Positions 9,223 through 20,763 of a stretch of 64,000 nucleotides of DNA are shown here, one piece after another; within the stretch, counting starts at the first letter, position 1; every line of letters begins with the position of its first letter. This stretch comes from Zobellella endophytica (GTDB taxonomy: Bacteria > Pseudomonadota > Gammaproteobacteria > Enterobacterales > Aeromonadaceae), in the NCBI RefSeq assembly GCF_003012775.1, contig NZ_PXYG01000001.1, forward strand, positions 310,001-374,000, read 5' to 3'. A program made the position numbers and the translations under genes. The notes under the pieces are model-generated. The model searched no databases. It worked only from the letters and a program-made list of their open reading frames with translations, and had not been told where the DNA came from.

Positions 9223-9501
9223 ATGGAAACGAGACAACTGGCGGTGGCGTTGCTGGACGCGCTGGGCGGCAGGCACAACCTGACGCGGCTGCGCTACTGC
9301 GCCAGCCGTGTCCGGCTCGCGCTGCGCGACGAGGCCCTGCTCGACCGGGAGAAGATTGCCCGACTCGGCGAGATCCGCGCCCTGGTGGCGGGCGCCGGTG
9401 GCGAGCATCAGCTGGTGCTGGGGCCGGGCAAGGCCAGGCCGCTCTACCAGCAACTGGTGGCGGCAGGCGGGCTGGAGCGGCTGGTGGCCGAAGACAGGTA
9501 A
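9223..9501 (+). CDS. Stand-alone PTS EIIB domain protein (copy 1)
   Basis: 92 residues from the ATG at 9223, behind a near-ideal AGGAGG six bases upstream. The sequence matches the glucose-family EIIB domain: ALLDALGGRHNLTRLRYCASRV, with Cys26 at the position of the phosphorylated cysteine (the usual pattern is C-x-TRLR). No EIIC or EIIA domain precedes or follows, and the length is one domain only. In a normal PTS the cysteine passes phosphate from EIIA to the sugar; here a sensing or phosphate-relay role is more likely. It shares an upstream box with glk and faces a LysR gene across a bidirectional terminator. A second lone EIIB is at 23249-23578. Confidence 0.85.
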   Translation: METRQLAVALLDALGGRHNLTRLRYCASRVRLALRDEALLDREKIARLGEIRALVAGAGGEHQLVLGPGKARPLYQQLVAAGGLERLVAEDR

Positions 9502-9504
9502 GCG

Positions 9505-9531
9505 AAGGGGCCGGCATGGCCCCTTGTTATT
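9505..9531. terminator. Bidirectional terminator between EIIB and LysR genes
   Basis: Perfect 8-bp stem AAGGGGCC/GGCCCCTT with a 5-nt loop, followed by GTTATT on the plus strand. It immediately follows the LysR stop on the minus strand. Confidence 0.7.
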
Positions 9532-10453
9532 CCAGCAGATGGCGGTTCTGCTCCATATGCCGGCGCATCAGGGTCAGGACCGCCATGATATGGGGATCTT
9601 CGACTTTTTCCCGCATCAGGTAAATGCCGACCATGTTGTCGCGCTGAGGCTCCTTCAGGTTGAGCGGACGTACGTCGAAGCGGGCGAAGTAGCTGCCCAT
9701 GCAACTGGGGAACACCAGTATGCTGTTGGTGGCGGCCAGCATGTCGATGGCGGTCACGATGGAATTGGTGGAATAGTGGATCCGCTCGGTGACGTGCAGC
9801 TGCAGCCGTTCCCGCTGCTTGGGCTGCATGTCCTCCATCACATTCTGGTAACGGGGCTCGTCGGGGGTGAGCTCGAGGTAGGGAAAGTGCTGCAGCTCGT
9901 CCTGATGCACCACGCGCCCGAGCAACGGGTGGCCGGTGCGCACATAGCAGGCATCGGTCGAACTCAGCAGCGGCAGGAAGCTGACCCCGGCCCTAGGGTT
10001 GAGCCCCTGGATCTCGTGGCCGATAAAGAGATCGATATCGCCGCTCAGCAATAAATCCATCAGCCGCAGGTGGTTACCCAGATCGACGTGGATATTGGCG
10101 GTGGGGTGCTGGCGCCGGTGCTGCTCGAAGGTCTCCCGCAGGAACATGTGCCACCAGGCGTGCCCCGTTCCTATCTTCAGACTGCGCTCCTGGCGCTCCT
10201 TCAGAAAGTCCATCTTGATCAGGGTGTTGTCGTAGATGCGCTGCATCATCCGCGCCTGCTCCAACAGCAGCTCGCCGTATTCGGTGAGGCGGACCCCACT
10301 GGAACTGCGGATCAGCAGCTGCACCCCCAGGTTTTCCTCCAGCTTCTTCATGTTGTGGGTCAGGGTCGGCTGGCTCAGGCACAGCTTGTTGGCCGCCTGG
10401 CTCACATTCTTGAAGGTGGCCACCTCGATAAACTGGCGCAATAGTTTGTCCAC
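9527..10453 (-). CDS. LysR-family regulator of the alpha-glucoside operon
   Basis: 308 residues with an N-terminal winged helix-turn-helix (about 3-62, NVSQAANKLCLSQPTLTHNM) and a periplasmic-binding-protein-like effector domain from about residue 90. It is divergent from the binding-protein gene at 10809. The intergenic DNA has two imperfect palindromes of the T-N11-A type that LysR proteins bind, one overlapping its own promoter region and one just before the target operon. The closest parallel I know is PalR, the LysR-type regulator beside the palatinose genes of Erwinia rhapontici. The inducer is therefore probably a disaccharide alpha-glucoside or its breakdown product (inference). Confidence 0.88.
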   Translation of the reverse strand: MDKLLRQFIEVATFKNVSQAANKLCLSQPTLTHNMKKLEENLGVQLLIRSSSGVRLTEYGELLLEQARMMQRIYDNTLIKMDFLKERQERSLKIGTGHAWWHMFLRETFEQHRRQHPTANIHVDLGNHLRLMDLLLSGDIDLFIGHEIQGLNPRAGVSFLPLLSSTDACYVRTGHPLLGRVVHQDELQHFPYLELTPDEPRYQNVMEDMQPKQRERLQLHVTERIHYSTNSIVTAIDMLAATNSILVFPSCMGSYFARFDVRPLNLKEPQRDNMVGIYLMREKVEDPHIMAVLTLMRRHMEQNRHLLE

Positions 10454-10470
10454 GGTATTTCCTTGTCAGG

Positions 10471-10487
10471 GATAGATGGTTTCTATC
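10471..10487. promoter_or_regulatory. Candidate LysR binding site 1 (T-N11-A)
   Basis: GATAG-N7-CTATC, perfect 5-bp arms, 18 bp upstream of the LysR start codon. It fits the T-N11-A rule and would allow autoregulation. Confidence 0.5.
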
Positions 10488-10643
10488 GCAGAGCTTAAAT
10501 AACTGGCGCCTGTTGCGCCAGCCCGGCGGGAATTCGTGCCGGTCGCCGTGTGCGAGTCCGTGTGCCACCCCGTCTGCCGGGGAAGGGACTTGCGGGGTGA
10601 TCACATTTTTGATCCCGGCGCTTAACATGGAAGCCGCATTAAG

Positions 10644-10659
10644 TGTGACGAAGATCACT
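10644..10659. promoter_or_regulatory. crp site: Candidate CRP site before the alpha-glucoside operon
   Basis: TGTGA-N6-TCACT differs from the CRP consensus at the last base only. It lies 15 bp upstream of LysR site 2, a common activator arrangement. Confidence 0.6.
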
Positions 10660-10674
10660 CGCCTGGTTTTCATT

Positions 10675-10689
10675 ATAGGTTTTATCTAT
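10675..10689. promoter_or_regulatory. Candidate LysR binding site 2 (T-N11-A)
   Basis: ATAG-N7-CTAT, the same arms and spacing as site 1. It lies between the CRP site and the operon start at 10809. The rest of this 355-bp gap has no gene. It also holds a 7-bp hairpin CTGGCGC/GCGCCAG near 10503-10521. Confidence 0.5.
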
Positions 10690-10808
10690 GACGGACAGGT
10701 AATAAAGCATTTCAATTTATGGTACTGCCTCTTCTAGGATGAACACAGCTAACGTTAAGGGTGGTGGATGCCACCGATACCCTCCTATCAGGAAGACGAG
10801 AGGTCAAG

Positions 10809-12074
10809 ATGAAAGTACGTACGCTCAGCATGGTGGCGGCCCTGGTGGCCGCATCCCTGAATGTGGCCAAGGCCGACACCCTGCGCATGGAATGCGCCCC
10901 CACCGGCGCCGGTAAGGAATTCTGCGATTACGTGAAGGATCGCTTCGAGACGCAGACCGGCCATACCCTGGAATTTATCGAATTTCCCCCTTCCTCCGAT
11001 GAAAAGCTGGGCCTGTTCCAGCAGCTGTTCGCCGCCCGCGATGCCGACGCCGTGGATCTGTTCCAGGCCGACACCGTCTGGGTGGGCCTGCTCGATCGCC
11101 ATACCCTGGATCTGACCGACCATGTGGCGGAGCTCGAAGCCGACTTCTTCCCCGGTGCCTGGCAGAACAACATCGTCAACGGCCGGGTCAAGGCGGTGCC
11201 GGCCTTCCTCGACGCCGGCGCCCTCTACTACCGCCAGGATCTGCTGGAAAAATACGGCGAGCAGCCGCCCGCCAGTTGGGAAGAGCTGACCCGTATCGCC
11301 ACCCGCATCCAGGAAGGGGAGCGGGCCGCCGGCCAGCGCAACTTCTGGGGCCTGGTGTTCCAGGGCAAGTCCTACGAGGGGCTGACCTGCAACGCCCTGG
11401 AGTGGGTCGCCTCCTCCGGCGGCGGCGCCTTCGTCGACGCCGAGGGCCAGGTCACCATCGACAATCCGCAGGCCGCCCGGGCACTGGATCTGGCCGCCGG
11501 CTGGGTCGGCACCATAGCGCCCCAGGGCGCCCTCGGCTACATGGAGGAGGAAGCCCGCGCCGTGTTCCAGAACGGTGGCGCCCTGTTCATGCGCAACTGG
11601 CCCTACGCCTATGTGCTGGCCCAGGCCGACAACAGCCCGGTCAAGGGCAAGGTGGGGGTGATGCCGCTGCCGAGCGGGGCCGACGGCGAGTCGGTGGCCA
11701 CCCTGGGCGGCTGGCAGTGGTCGGTGAGCGCCTACAGCAAGAACCCCGAGGCGGCGGTGGCCCTGCTGAAAATCGTGAGCGACGCCGAGGCCCAGAAGAT
11801 GGCGCTCAGGCTGGTGGGCGTGGCTCCCTCGCGCGTGGCGCTGTACGAGGATCCGGAGGTGCTGGCCATGGCGCCCTATCTCGCCGAGTTCAGGGACATC
11901 TTCGCCAATGCCCTGCCGCGTCCGGCCACCCAGACCAGGAGCCAGTACGCCCGGGTGTCCAACGCCATCTACAACGCCACCTACAACGTGCTGAGCGGGC
12001 GCAGCAGCGGCGAAGAAGCGGTGTCGGATCTGCAGAGCCGGCTGGAACGCATCAAGGGGAAAGATTGGCGCTAG
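10809..12074 (+). CDS. Alpha-glucoside ABC transporter, periplasmic binding protein
   Basis: 421 residues from the ATG at 10809 behind a purine-rich GGAAGACGAGAGG. Residues 1-22 form a signal peptide (MKVRTLSMVAALVAASLNVAKA). The rest is a family 1 extracellular solute-binding protein of the trehalose/maltose and alpha-glucoside type (LDAGALYYRQDLLEKYGEQP, AVFQNGGALFMRNWPYAYVL). It delivers sugar to the two permeases that follow. The neighbouring GH4 and GH13 enzymes suggest a disaccharide such as isomaltulose, trehalulose, trehalose or sucrose isomers, and sequence alone cannot choose. It is the first gene of an operon under apparent LysR and CRP control. Confidence 0.88.
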   Translation: MKVRTLSMVAALVAASLNVAKADTLRMECAPTGAGKEFCDYVKDRFETQTGHTLEFIEFPPSSDEKLGLFQQLFAARDADAVDLFQADTVWVGLLDRHTLDLTDHVAELEADFFPGAWQNNIVNGRVKAVPAFLDAGALYYRQDLLEKYGEQPPASWEELTRIATRIQEGERAAGQRNFWGLVFQGKSYEGLTCNALEWVASSGGGAFVDAEGQVTIDNPQAARALDLAAGWVGTIAPQGALGYMEEEARAVFQNGGALFMRNWPYAYVLAQADNSPVKGKVGVMPLPSGADGESVATLGGWQWSVSAYSKNPEAAVALLKIVSDAEAQKMALRLVGVAPSRVALYEDPEVLAMAPYLAEFRDIFANALPRPATQTRSQYARVSNAIYNATYNVLSGRSSGEEAVSDLQSRLERIKGKDWR

Positions 12075-12147
12075 GTCCGTGCCCTTGGCCGCCCGTCGCC
12101 GGGTGGTCCTTCTTTCCCACGCCGATCTGAATTGCATGGAGTAACCC

Positions 12148-13149
12148 ATGGATCACTACACCAAGACCCTGACCCCGGCCCAGCGCGCCAAGGCGACGGC
12201 AAATGCGGCGGTGTCCGGCCTGGCGGGGCGGCGCAAGCTCAACCACCAGCAACGGCGCGCCCGCGTCGCCTGGCTGCTGGTGGCCCCGGCGCTGCTGCTG
12301 CTGGCGGCGGTGGCCGGCTGGCCGCTGCTGCGCACCCTGTTTTACAGCCTGACCGATGCCGCCCTGGATGCGCCGGGCGAGTACAACTTCGTCGGCCTGG
12401 CCAACTACCTGGAGCTGACCGACAGCGGCGCCTACGGCGTGCTGGCCGATCCCCTGTGGTGGCAGGCGGTGGGCAATACCCTCTGGTTCAGCGCCGTGTC
12501 GGTGTCGCTCGAACTGGTACTCGGCATGCTGCTGGCGCTGCTGATGAACCAGACCTTCCGCGGCCAGGGCCTGGTGCGCACCGCCATCCTGGTGCCCTGG
12601 GCCATTCCCACCATCGTCACCGCCAAGATGTGGGGCTGGATGTTCCACGACCAGTTCGGGGTGGTGAACGATCTGCTGCTGCGCGCCGGCCTGATCGACC
12701 AGCCCCTGGCCTGGATAGCGAGCCCGTCGCTGTCGATGTGGGCGGTGGTGCTGGCGGACGTGTGGAAGACCACCCCCTTTATGGCGCTGATGCTGCTGGC
12801 CGCGCTGCAGCTGATCCCCAAGGACTTGTATGAGGCGGCCCGGGTCGACGGCGCCAACGCCTGGCAGCGCTTCTGGCGCATCACCCTGCCGCTGATCATG
12901 CCGGCGCTGATCGTGGCGCTGATCTTCCGGGTGATGGACGCGCTCAGGGTATTCGACCTCATCTATGTGCTCACCTCCAACAGCGAGGCCACCATTTCCA
13001 TCTCCGGCTACGCCCGGGACCAGATGGTGAGCTACCAGGAGATGGGCTTCGGCTCCGCCGCCTCGGTACTGGTGTTCATGATGGTGGCCGGCATCGCCGC
13101 CTGCTTCCTTTACGCGGGCCGTTTCAACGACAAGGAGAACAAGGCATGA
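12148..13149 (+). CDS. Alpha-glucoside ABC transporter permease, MalF-like
   Basis: 333 residues, inner membrane, with six or so hydrophobic segments. The first is at about 41-62 after a charged N-terminal tail. The cytoplasmic EAA loop is clear (EAARVDGANAWQRFWRITLP, near 231-250) and contacts the ATPase. It lacks the large periplasmic insert seen in the second MalF of this window. Start ATG at 12148 follows TGGAG. Its stop overlaps the next permease start by 4 bases. Confidence 0.9.
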   Translation: MDHYTKTLTPAQRAKATANAAVSGLAGRRKLNHQQRRARVAWLLVAPALLLLAAVAGWPLLRTLFYSLTDAALDAPGEYNFVGLANYLELTDSGAYGVLADPLWWQAVGNTLWFSAVSVSLELVLGMLLALLMNQTFRGQGLVRTAILVPWAIPTIVTAKMWGWMFHDQFGVVNDLLLRAGLIDQPLAWIASPSLSMWAVVLADVWKTTPFMALMLLAALQLIPKDLYEAARVDGANAWQRFWRITLPLIMPALIVALIFRVMDALRVFDLIYVLTSNSEATISISGYARDQMVSYQEMGFGSAASVLVFMMVAGIAACFLYAGRFNDKENKA

Positions 13150-13991
13150 AGCTCAGCCGTCAGCAACGGGAATGGGGCCACAAGGGCCTGATCTACGCCG
13201 GTGCCGCCCTGGCCGGCCTGATCTGCGTCTTCCCCTTCTATTATGCGGTGCTCACCTCGCTGCGCACCGGCCAGGAGTTGTTCCTGACCAACTACCTGCC
13301 CTCGGGCTTCCACTGGGACAACTACATCGGCGCCCTGGTGGACAACGGCATCGCCCGCAGCCTGCTGAACTCGGTGCTGGTGGCCACCGTCACCGTGGGG
13401 CTCTGCCTGCTGGTGTCGATCACCGCCGCCTTCGCCCTGGCGCGGATCTCCTTCCGCGGGCGCAAGTATCTGCTGTTCACCATACTGTGCGTGTCCATGT
13501 TCCCCCAGGTGGCGGTGCTGTCGGGCATGTTCGAGCTGGTGCGCTTTATGGGGCTGTACGACTCATTGGGCGCCCTGGTGTTGTCCTACACCACCTTCTC
13601 GCTGCCCTTCACCGTCTGGGTGCTGACCACCTTTATGAAGTCGATGCCGGTGGAGCTGGAAGAGGCGGCCATCGTTGACGGGGCCAGCACCTGGGTGATC
13701 ATCAGCCGCATCTTCGCGCCCATCATGGGGCCCTCGCTGGTCACCACCGGCCTGCTGGCCTTTATCGGTGCCTGGAACGAGTTCATGTTCGCGCTCACCT
13801 TCGTGATCTCGAGCGGCAAGCGCACCGTGCCGGTGGCCATCGGCATGTTCCAGGGCGCCTCCCAGTACGAACTGCCCTGGGGCAGCATCATGGCCGCCTC
13901 GGTGGTGGTGACGCTGCCGATCATCGTGCTGGTACTGATTTTCCAGAAACGCATCGTCAGCGGCCTGACCAGCGGTGCGGTCAAGGGTTGA
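13146..13991 (+). CDS. Alpha-glucoside ABC transporter permease, MalG-like
   Basis: 281 residues, an inner-membrane permease with six predicted hydrophobic segments. The EAA loop reads EEAAIVDGASTWVIISRIFA. It partners the preceding permease, with which it overlaps in an ATGA. It ends in GAVKG, the usual MalG-type tail. The GH4 glycosidase gene begins 38 bp downstream, placing transport and hydrolysis in one transcript. Confidence 0.9.
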   Translation: MKLSRQQREWGHKGLIYAGAALAGLICVFPFYYAVLTSLRTGQELFLTNYLPSGFHWDNYIGALVDNGIARSLLNSVLVATVTVGLCLLVSITAAFALARISFRGRKYLLFTILCVSMFPQVAVLSGMFELVRFMGLYDSLGALVLSYTTFSLPFTVWVLTTFMKSMPVELEEAAIVDGASTWVIISRIFAPIMGPSLVTTGLLAFIGAWNEFMFALTFVISSGKRTVPVAIGMFQGASQYELPWGSIMAASVVVTLPIIVLVLIFQKRIVSGLTSGAVKG

Positions 13992-14029
13992 TCCCACTTA
14001 ACAACAGTGTCTGAACAAGGAGAAAACGA

Positions 14030-15391
14030 ATGGCTACAAAAATCGTCCTGATCGGCGCCGGCAGCGCCCAGTTCGGCTACGGCACCCTGGGTGACATCTT
14101 CCAGAGCACCACCCTGGCCGGCAGCGAAATCGTGCTGCACGACATCAACCCCCGCGCCCTGGCGGCCACCGAGCAGACCGCCCGCGACTTTCTCGCCGCC
14201 CGGGACCTGCCTTTTACCGTCAGCGCCACCGTGGACCGCAAGGCCGCGCTCCGGGGCGCCGACTTCGTGATCATCTCCATCGAGGTGGGCGATCGCTTCG
14301 CGCTCTGGGACCAGGACTGGCAAATTCCCCAGCAATACGGCATCCAGCAGGTCTACGGCGAGAACGGCGGCCCCGGCGGCCTGTTCCACTCCCTGCGCAT
14401 TATCCCGCCGATCCTGGAGATCTGCGCCGATATCGCCGACATCTGCCCCGATGCCTGGACCTTCAACTACTCCAACCCCATGAGCCGGATCTGCACCACG
14501 GTGCACCGCCGCTTTCCCGGGCTCAACTTCGTCGGCATGTGCCACGAAATCGCCTCCCTGGAGCGCTACCTGCCGGAAATGCTGGACACCCCCTTCAGCA
14601 ACCTGGCGCTGCGCGCCGGCGGCCTCAACCACTTCAGCGTGCTGCTCGAGGCCAGCTACCGGGACAGCGGCAAGGACGCCTACGCCGACATCCGCGCCAG
14701 GGCGCCGGGCTACTTCGGGAAATTGCCGGGCTACAGCGACATCCTGGAATACACCCGCACCCACGGCAAGCTGGTGGACACCGAGGGCAGCACCGAGCGC
14801 GATGCCCTGGGCGGCGCCGACAGCGCCTACCCCTGGGCCGATCGCACCCTGTTCAGGGAAATCCTCGAGAAGTTCCACCACCTGCCGATCACCGGCGACA
14901 GCCACTTCGGCGAGTACATCCGCTGGGCCCATGAGGTGAGCGACCATCGCGGCATCCTCGACTTCTACACCTTCTACCGCAACTACCTGGGCCAGGTGGA
15001 GCCGGTGATCGAGCTCAAGCTCAAGGAGCGGGTGGTGCCCATCATGGAAGGCATGCTCACCGACGCCGGCTACGAGGAAGGGGCGGTCAACATCCCCAAC
15101 CAGGGCTTTATCCGCCAGTTGCCCGAGTTCATGGCGGTGGAAGTGCCGGCCATCATCGACCGCAAGGGCGTGCACGGCATCCGGCTCGACATGCCGGCCG
15201 GGGTGGCGGGGCTGCTCTGCAACCAGGTGGCGGTGCACGACCTCACCGCCGAGGCGGTGCTGCAGGGCTCGCGGGATCTGGTGATCCAGGCGCTCTTGGT
15301 GGATTCGGTCAACGACAAGTGCCGCCGTATCCCGGAAATGGTGGACCTGATGATCGACCGCCAGCGGCCCTATCTGGACTACCTCAAGTAA
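14030..15391 (+). CDS. GH4 family NAD- and metal-dependent alpha-glycosidase
   Basis: 453 residues from the ATG at 14030 behind AAGGAGAAAAC. GH4 enzymes cleave by redox elimination using NAD and a divalent metal. Visible elements are the Rossmann start KIVLIGAGSAQFG, the NYSNPMSRIC motif, Cys in GMCHEIAS and His in GGLNHF (the usual metal ligands). The sequence resembles the alpha-glucosidase/alpha-galactosidase branch; the importer next door is not a phosphotransferase, so unphosphorylated substrate is expected. In the Erwinia palatinose locus a hydrolase gene also follows the permease genes, as I recall. Exact anomer and sugar are undetermined. Confidence 0.88.
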   Translation: MATKIVLIGAGSAQFGYGTLGDIFQSTTLAGSEIVLHDINPRALAATEQTARDFLAARDLPFTVSATVDRKAALRGADFVIISIEVGDRFALWDQDWQIPQQYGIQQVYGENGGPGGLFHSLRIIPPILEICADIADICPDAWTFNYSNPMSRICTTVHRRFPGLNFVGMCHEIASLERYLPEMLDTPFSNLALRAGGLNHFSVLLEASYRDSGKDAYADIRARAPGYFGKLPGYSDILEYTRTHGKLVDTEGSTERDALGGADSAYPWADRTLFREILEKFHHLPITGDSHFGEYIRWAHEVSDHRGILDFYTFYRNYLGQVEPVIELKLKERVVPIMEGMLTDAGYEEGAVNIPNQGFIRQLPEFMAVEVPAIIDRKGVHGIRLDMPAGVAGLLCNQVAVHDLTAEAVLQGSRDLVIQALLVDSVNDKCRRIPEMVDLMIDRQRPYLDYLK

Positions 15392-15506
15392 GGCAGGGGC
15401 GGGGGCTACCACTTCAGATAGCGGAATCTCGAAGAGGACAAGGGGGGCTGCTCCCTAAAGCTCAGTATCGTCTGTTGGCGCTACCATCAGACCACAGCGG
15501 GGCCTG

Positions 15507-15620
15507 GAAGAGGCAACAGGGATTGCCTACACCGACCGTCACATGCCAGGGATGGCATGTGCCGAGCGCCACAGGGACGTGCTTGCAGCGTGTCGGTGGA
15601 GGTGGCCCTGTTGACTCTTC
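15507..15620 (-). repeat. Intergenic repeat, copy A (114 bp, MITE-like)
   Basis: The ends are a 15-bp inverted repeat, GAAGAGGCAACAGGG and a complement with one mismatch. The reverse complement of 15530-15620 matches 57304-57394 at 86 of 91 bases by my count. The centre is an 8-bp hairpin ACATGCCA-GGGA-TGGCATGT at 15541-15560. The element separates the GH4 gene from the ATPase gene of the same transport locus. The DNA before it (15431-15455) also resembles 18812-18836. Confidence 0.8.
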
Positions 15621-15686
15621 GATGAGCCGTTACAGACAAGCTTTACAAAGATCGTAAACGGATTATCAAAAACAGGATGTAACAAC

Positions 15687-16799
<1,113 letters not shown>

Positions 16800-16829
16800 T
16801 TTCTTTCACTTTTTGAGACAGAGCCGGAC

Positions 16830-18491
16830 ATGAACCCAGCAACAGACAAAAAATGGTGGCACGACGCCGTGGTCTACCAGATCTACCCGCGCAGCTTTAT
16901 GGACGCCAACGGCGACGGCATCGGCGATCTGGCGGGCATCATCCAGCGGCTCGACTACCTGCAGCGGCTCGGCGTCAACGTTATCTGGCTGTCGCCGGTG
17001 TTCAGCTCGCCGATGGACGACAACGGCTACGATATTTCCGACTATCAGGACATCGCCCCCGAGTTCGGCACCCTGGCCGAGATGGAGCAACTGATCGCCG
17101 AGGCCGGCAAGCGGAATATCCGCATCCTGATGGATCTGGTGGTCAACCACACCAGCGACGAGCATCCCTGGTTTGTCGAGGCGCGCCGCTCCCTCGACAA
17201 CCCCTACCGGGACTTCTACATCTGGCGCCAGCCGGCGGCGGACGGCGGCCCGCCCAACGACTTCCGCTCCTACTTCGGCGGCAGCGGCTGGCAATACGAC
17301 GCGGCGACCGGAGAGTACTACTTCCACCAGTTTTCCAGGAAGCAGCCGGATCTGAACTGGGAAAACCCCCGGGTGCAGGCCGAGGTGCACAAGATGATGA
17401 ACTGGTGGCTGGACAAGGGCATCGGCGGCTTTCGCATGGACGTGATCGATCTTATCGGCAAGGAAGTGGACGCCCAGATCATGACCAACGGCGCCCGCCT
17501 GCACCCGCTGCTGCAGGAGATGAACAAGGCCACCTTCGGCGGGCGCGACCTGCTCACCGTGGGCGAAACCTGGAGCGCCACCCCCGAGATAGCAAAGCTC
17601 TACTCGGATCCGGCGCGGCAAGAACTGTCCATGGTGTTCCAGTTCGAGCACATCACCCAGACCTGGGACGACGAAGAAGGCAAGTGGCGCAGCCGGCCCT
17701 TCAGCCTGGCGGCGTTCAAGGCCATCACCGACAAGTGGCAGCTGGGCCTGGCCGACAGCGGCTGGAACTCCCTGTTCTGGAACAACCATGACCTGCCCCG
17801 GGCGGTGTCCAAGTTCGGCGACCCGGGGCGCTACCGGGTCGAGTCCGCCAAGATGCTGGCCACCGCCCTGCATGGCCTCAAGGGCACGCCCTATGTCTAC
17901 CAGGGCGAGGAGATCGGCATGACCAACGTGCGCTTCGAGCGCATCGACCAGTACCGGGACATCGAGAGCCTCAACCTGTACCGGGAGCGCACCGCCGCCG
18001 GCGTGCCCCACGAGCAGATGCTGGCCGGTATCCACGCCAACGGCCGGGACAACGCCCGCACCCCCATGCAGTGGAACGGCGAGGCCAACGCCGGCTTTAC
18101 CCGGGGGGCGCCCTGGATTGAGGTCAACCCCAACCACGACCGGATCAACATGGCCGCCGCCCTGGACGACCCGGACTCCGTCTTCTACCACTATCAGCGG
18201 CTGATCCACCTGCGCAAGGCCCATCCGGTGCTGGTGTACGGCGACTACCAGCCGCTGCTGAGCGAGCATCCGCGGGTGTTCGCCTACCAGCGCCGGCTCG
18301 GCGGCCAGCGGCTGCTGGTGCTGTGCAACTTCTTCGCCGGCCGCGCCAGCCTGACCCTGCCCGCCGGGCTGCAGCAGCCGGCGGGAGAAGTGTTGGTCAG
18401 CAACTACGCCCCCCGCGACCACTGGCGCGGCGAACTGGAGCTGCAGCCCTATGAGGCCTTTATGGTGCTACTGGACGAGACGGCCGGCTGA
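16830..18491 (+). CDS. GH13 alpha-glucosidase, oligo-1,6-glucosidase-like
   Basis: 553 residues, cytosolic (no signal peptide), starting MNPATDKKWWHDAVVYQIYP. Conserved GH13 regions are present: DLVVNH; GFRMDVIDLI carrying the nucleophile Asp; TVGETWS with the acid Glu; and NNHD. The residue after the nucleophile is Val. In GH13 oligosaccharide glucosidases this is reported to favour alpha-1,6 links, while Ala or Thr favours alpha-1,4. Isomaltose, isomaltulose or panose is therefore a likely substrate. It begins 30 bp after the ATPase stop. A palatinase (PalQ-like) or trehalulose hydrolase is possible; a sucrose isomerase seems less likely since the RLDRD-type loop was not seen. Confidence 0.88.
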   Translation: MNPATDKKWWHDAVVYQIYPRSFMDANGDGIGDLAGIIQRLDYLQRLGVNVIWLSPVFSSPMDDNGYDISDYQDIAPEFGTLAEMEQLIAEAGKRNIRILMDLVVNHTSDEHPWFVEARRSLDNPYRDFYIWRQPAADGGPPNDFRSYFGGSGWQYDAATGEYYFHQFSRKQPDLNWENPRVQAEVHKMMNWWLDKGIGGFRMDVIDLIGKEVDAQIMTNGARLHPLLQEMNKATFGGRDLLTVGETWSATPEIAKLYSDPARQELSMVFQFEHITQTWDDEEGKWRSRPFSLAAFKAITDKWQLGLADSGWNSLFWNNHDLPRAVSKFGDPGRYRVESAKMLATALHGLKGTPYVYQGEEIGMTNVRFERIDQYRDIESLNLYRERTAAGVPHEQMLAGIHANGRDNARTPMQWNGEANAGFTRGAPWIEVNPNHDRINMAAALDDPDSVFYHYQRLIHLRKAHPVLVYGDYQPLLSEHPRVFAYQRRLGGQRLLVLCNFFAGRASLTLPAGLQQPAGEVLVSNYAPRDHWRGELELQPYEAFMVLLDETAG

Positions 18492-18517
18492 GGCTTGGCC
18501 TGTTGCCGTGCAATAGA

Positions 18518-18764
18518 GAAGCGGCAACAGGGCCACCTCCGCCGACACGCTTCGGGACGTGACACTCATTGTTTCAGCCTGCTGCGAACATTCACCGGAT
18601 GTTCGGTCAGGCTGAAACAGTTCGTCACGGCGAGCAAGCTCGCCCCCTGTACGCTCGGCACATGCCATCTGACCGCCAGGGATGGCGGGAATGCCGAAAA
18701 TGCAGGAGCAATTTTCGGCCCTGGCATGTGACGGTCGGCGGAGGCGATCCCTGTTGCCTCTTTC
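18518..18764 (+). repeat. Intergenic repeat, copy B with nested hairpins (247 bp)
   Basis: The ends read GAAGCGGCAACAGGG and the complement of GAAAGAGGCAACAGGG. The body matches copies A and C but is split by two inserts. The first contains 12-bp arms TGTTTCAGCCTG/CAGGCTGAAACA (18570-18619) around a smaller hairpin. The second contains CCGCCA-GGGA-TGGCGG (18673-18688) and CCGAAAAT/ATTTTCGG arms. No coding sequence is supported. Confidence 0.75.
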
Positions 18765-18845
18765 AAGCCCCGCCGCCGTCTGCTGGTGTTGCCAGCAGCG
18801 CCACCGGTGCATGGAGGAGGACAAAGGGTGCTGCTCAGCCGACCT

Positions 18846-18922
18846 TCTGTTTCAGGGATGAAACAGAGAGCGTACAGGGAGGTATTCACAGCGTGTCTGC
18901 TGGGTAGTGCCCTTTGGCCGAG
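18846..18922 (-). repeat. Intergenic repeat, copy D (partial)
   Basis: Starts with a 9-bp hairpin TCTGTTTCA-GGGA-TGAAACAGA, then GAGCGTACAGGGA...CAGCGTGTC, which parallels 15564-15594 of copy A in the same orientation. Its end at 18904-18922 matches 57397-57415 beside copy C at 18 of 19 bases. Copies B and D fill most of the 514-bp gap between the two GH13 genes; no gene is seen there. Confidence 0.65.
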
Positions 18923-19005
18923 CGTCCGCACTCCATCAAGGATCAACACAGACCGATTTTCTATCCCGGCGGCGCTGTGCCGCCCCTGATAACAAGGACA
19001 ATGCC

Positions 19006-20685
<1,680 letters not shown>

Positions 20686-20763
20686 GCGTCATGGGGCGGG
20701 CATCCGGTCCGCCCCTGGCGTATCATGATTCATTCAAGTCCAAACCAGATCCGGGAGGAAAAG

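Noticed and set aside
13586-15412. 608-codon minus-strand open frame across the GH4 gene
   Set aside because: Antisense to the permease and GH4 genes; rich in His, Val and Gly without motifs.
16830-18491. Sucrose isomerase identity for the first GH13 gene
   Set aside because: The RLDRD-type loop reported for sucrose isomerases was not seen, while the oligo-1,6-glucosidase pattern around the nucleophile is clear.
18495-18989. Several short open frames between the two GH13 genes
   Set aside because: They lie in intergenic repeat copies B and D, on both strands, with no similarity or ribosome sites.
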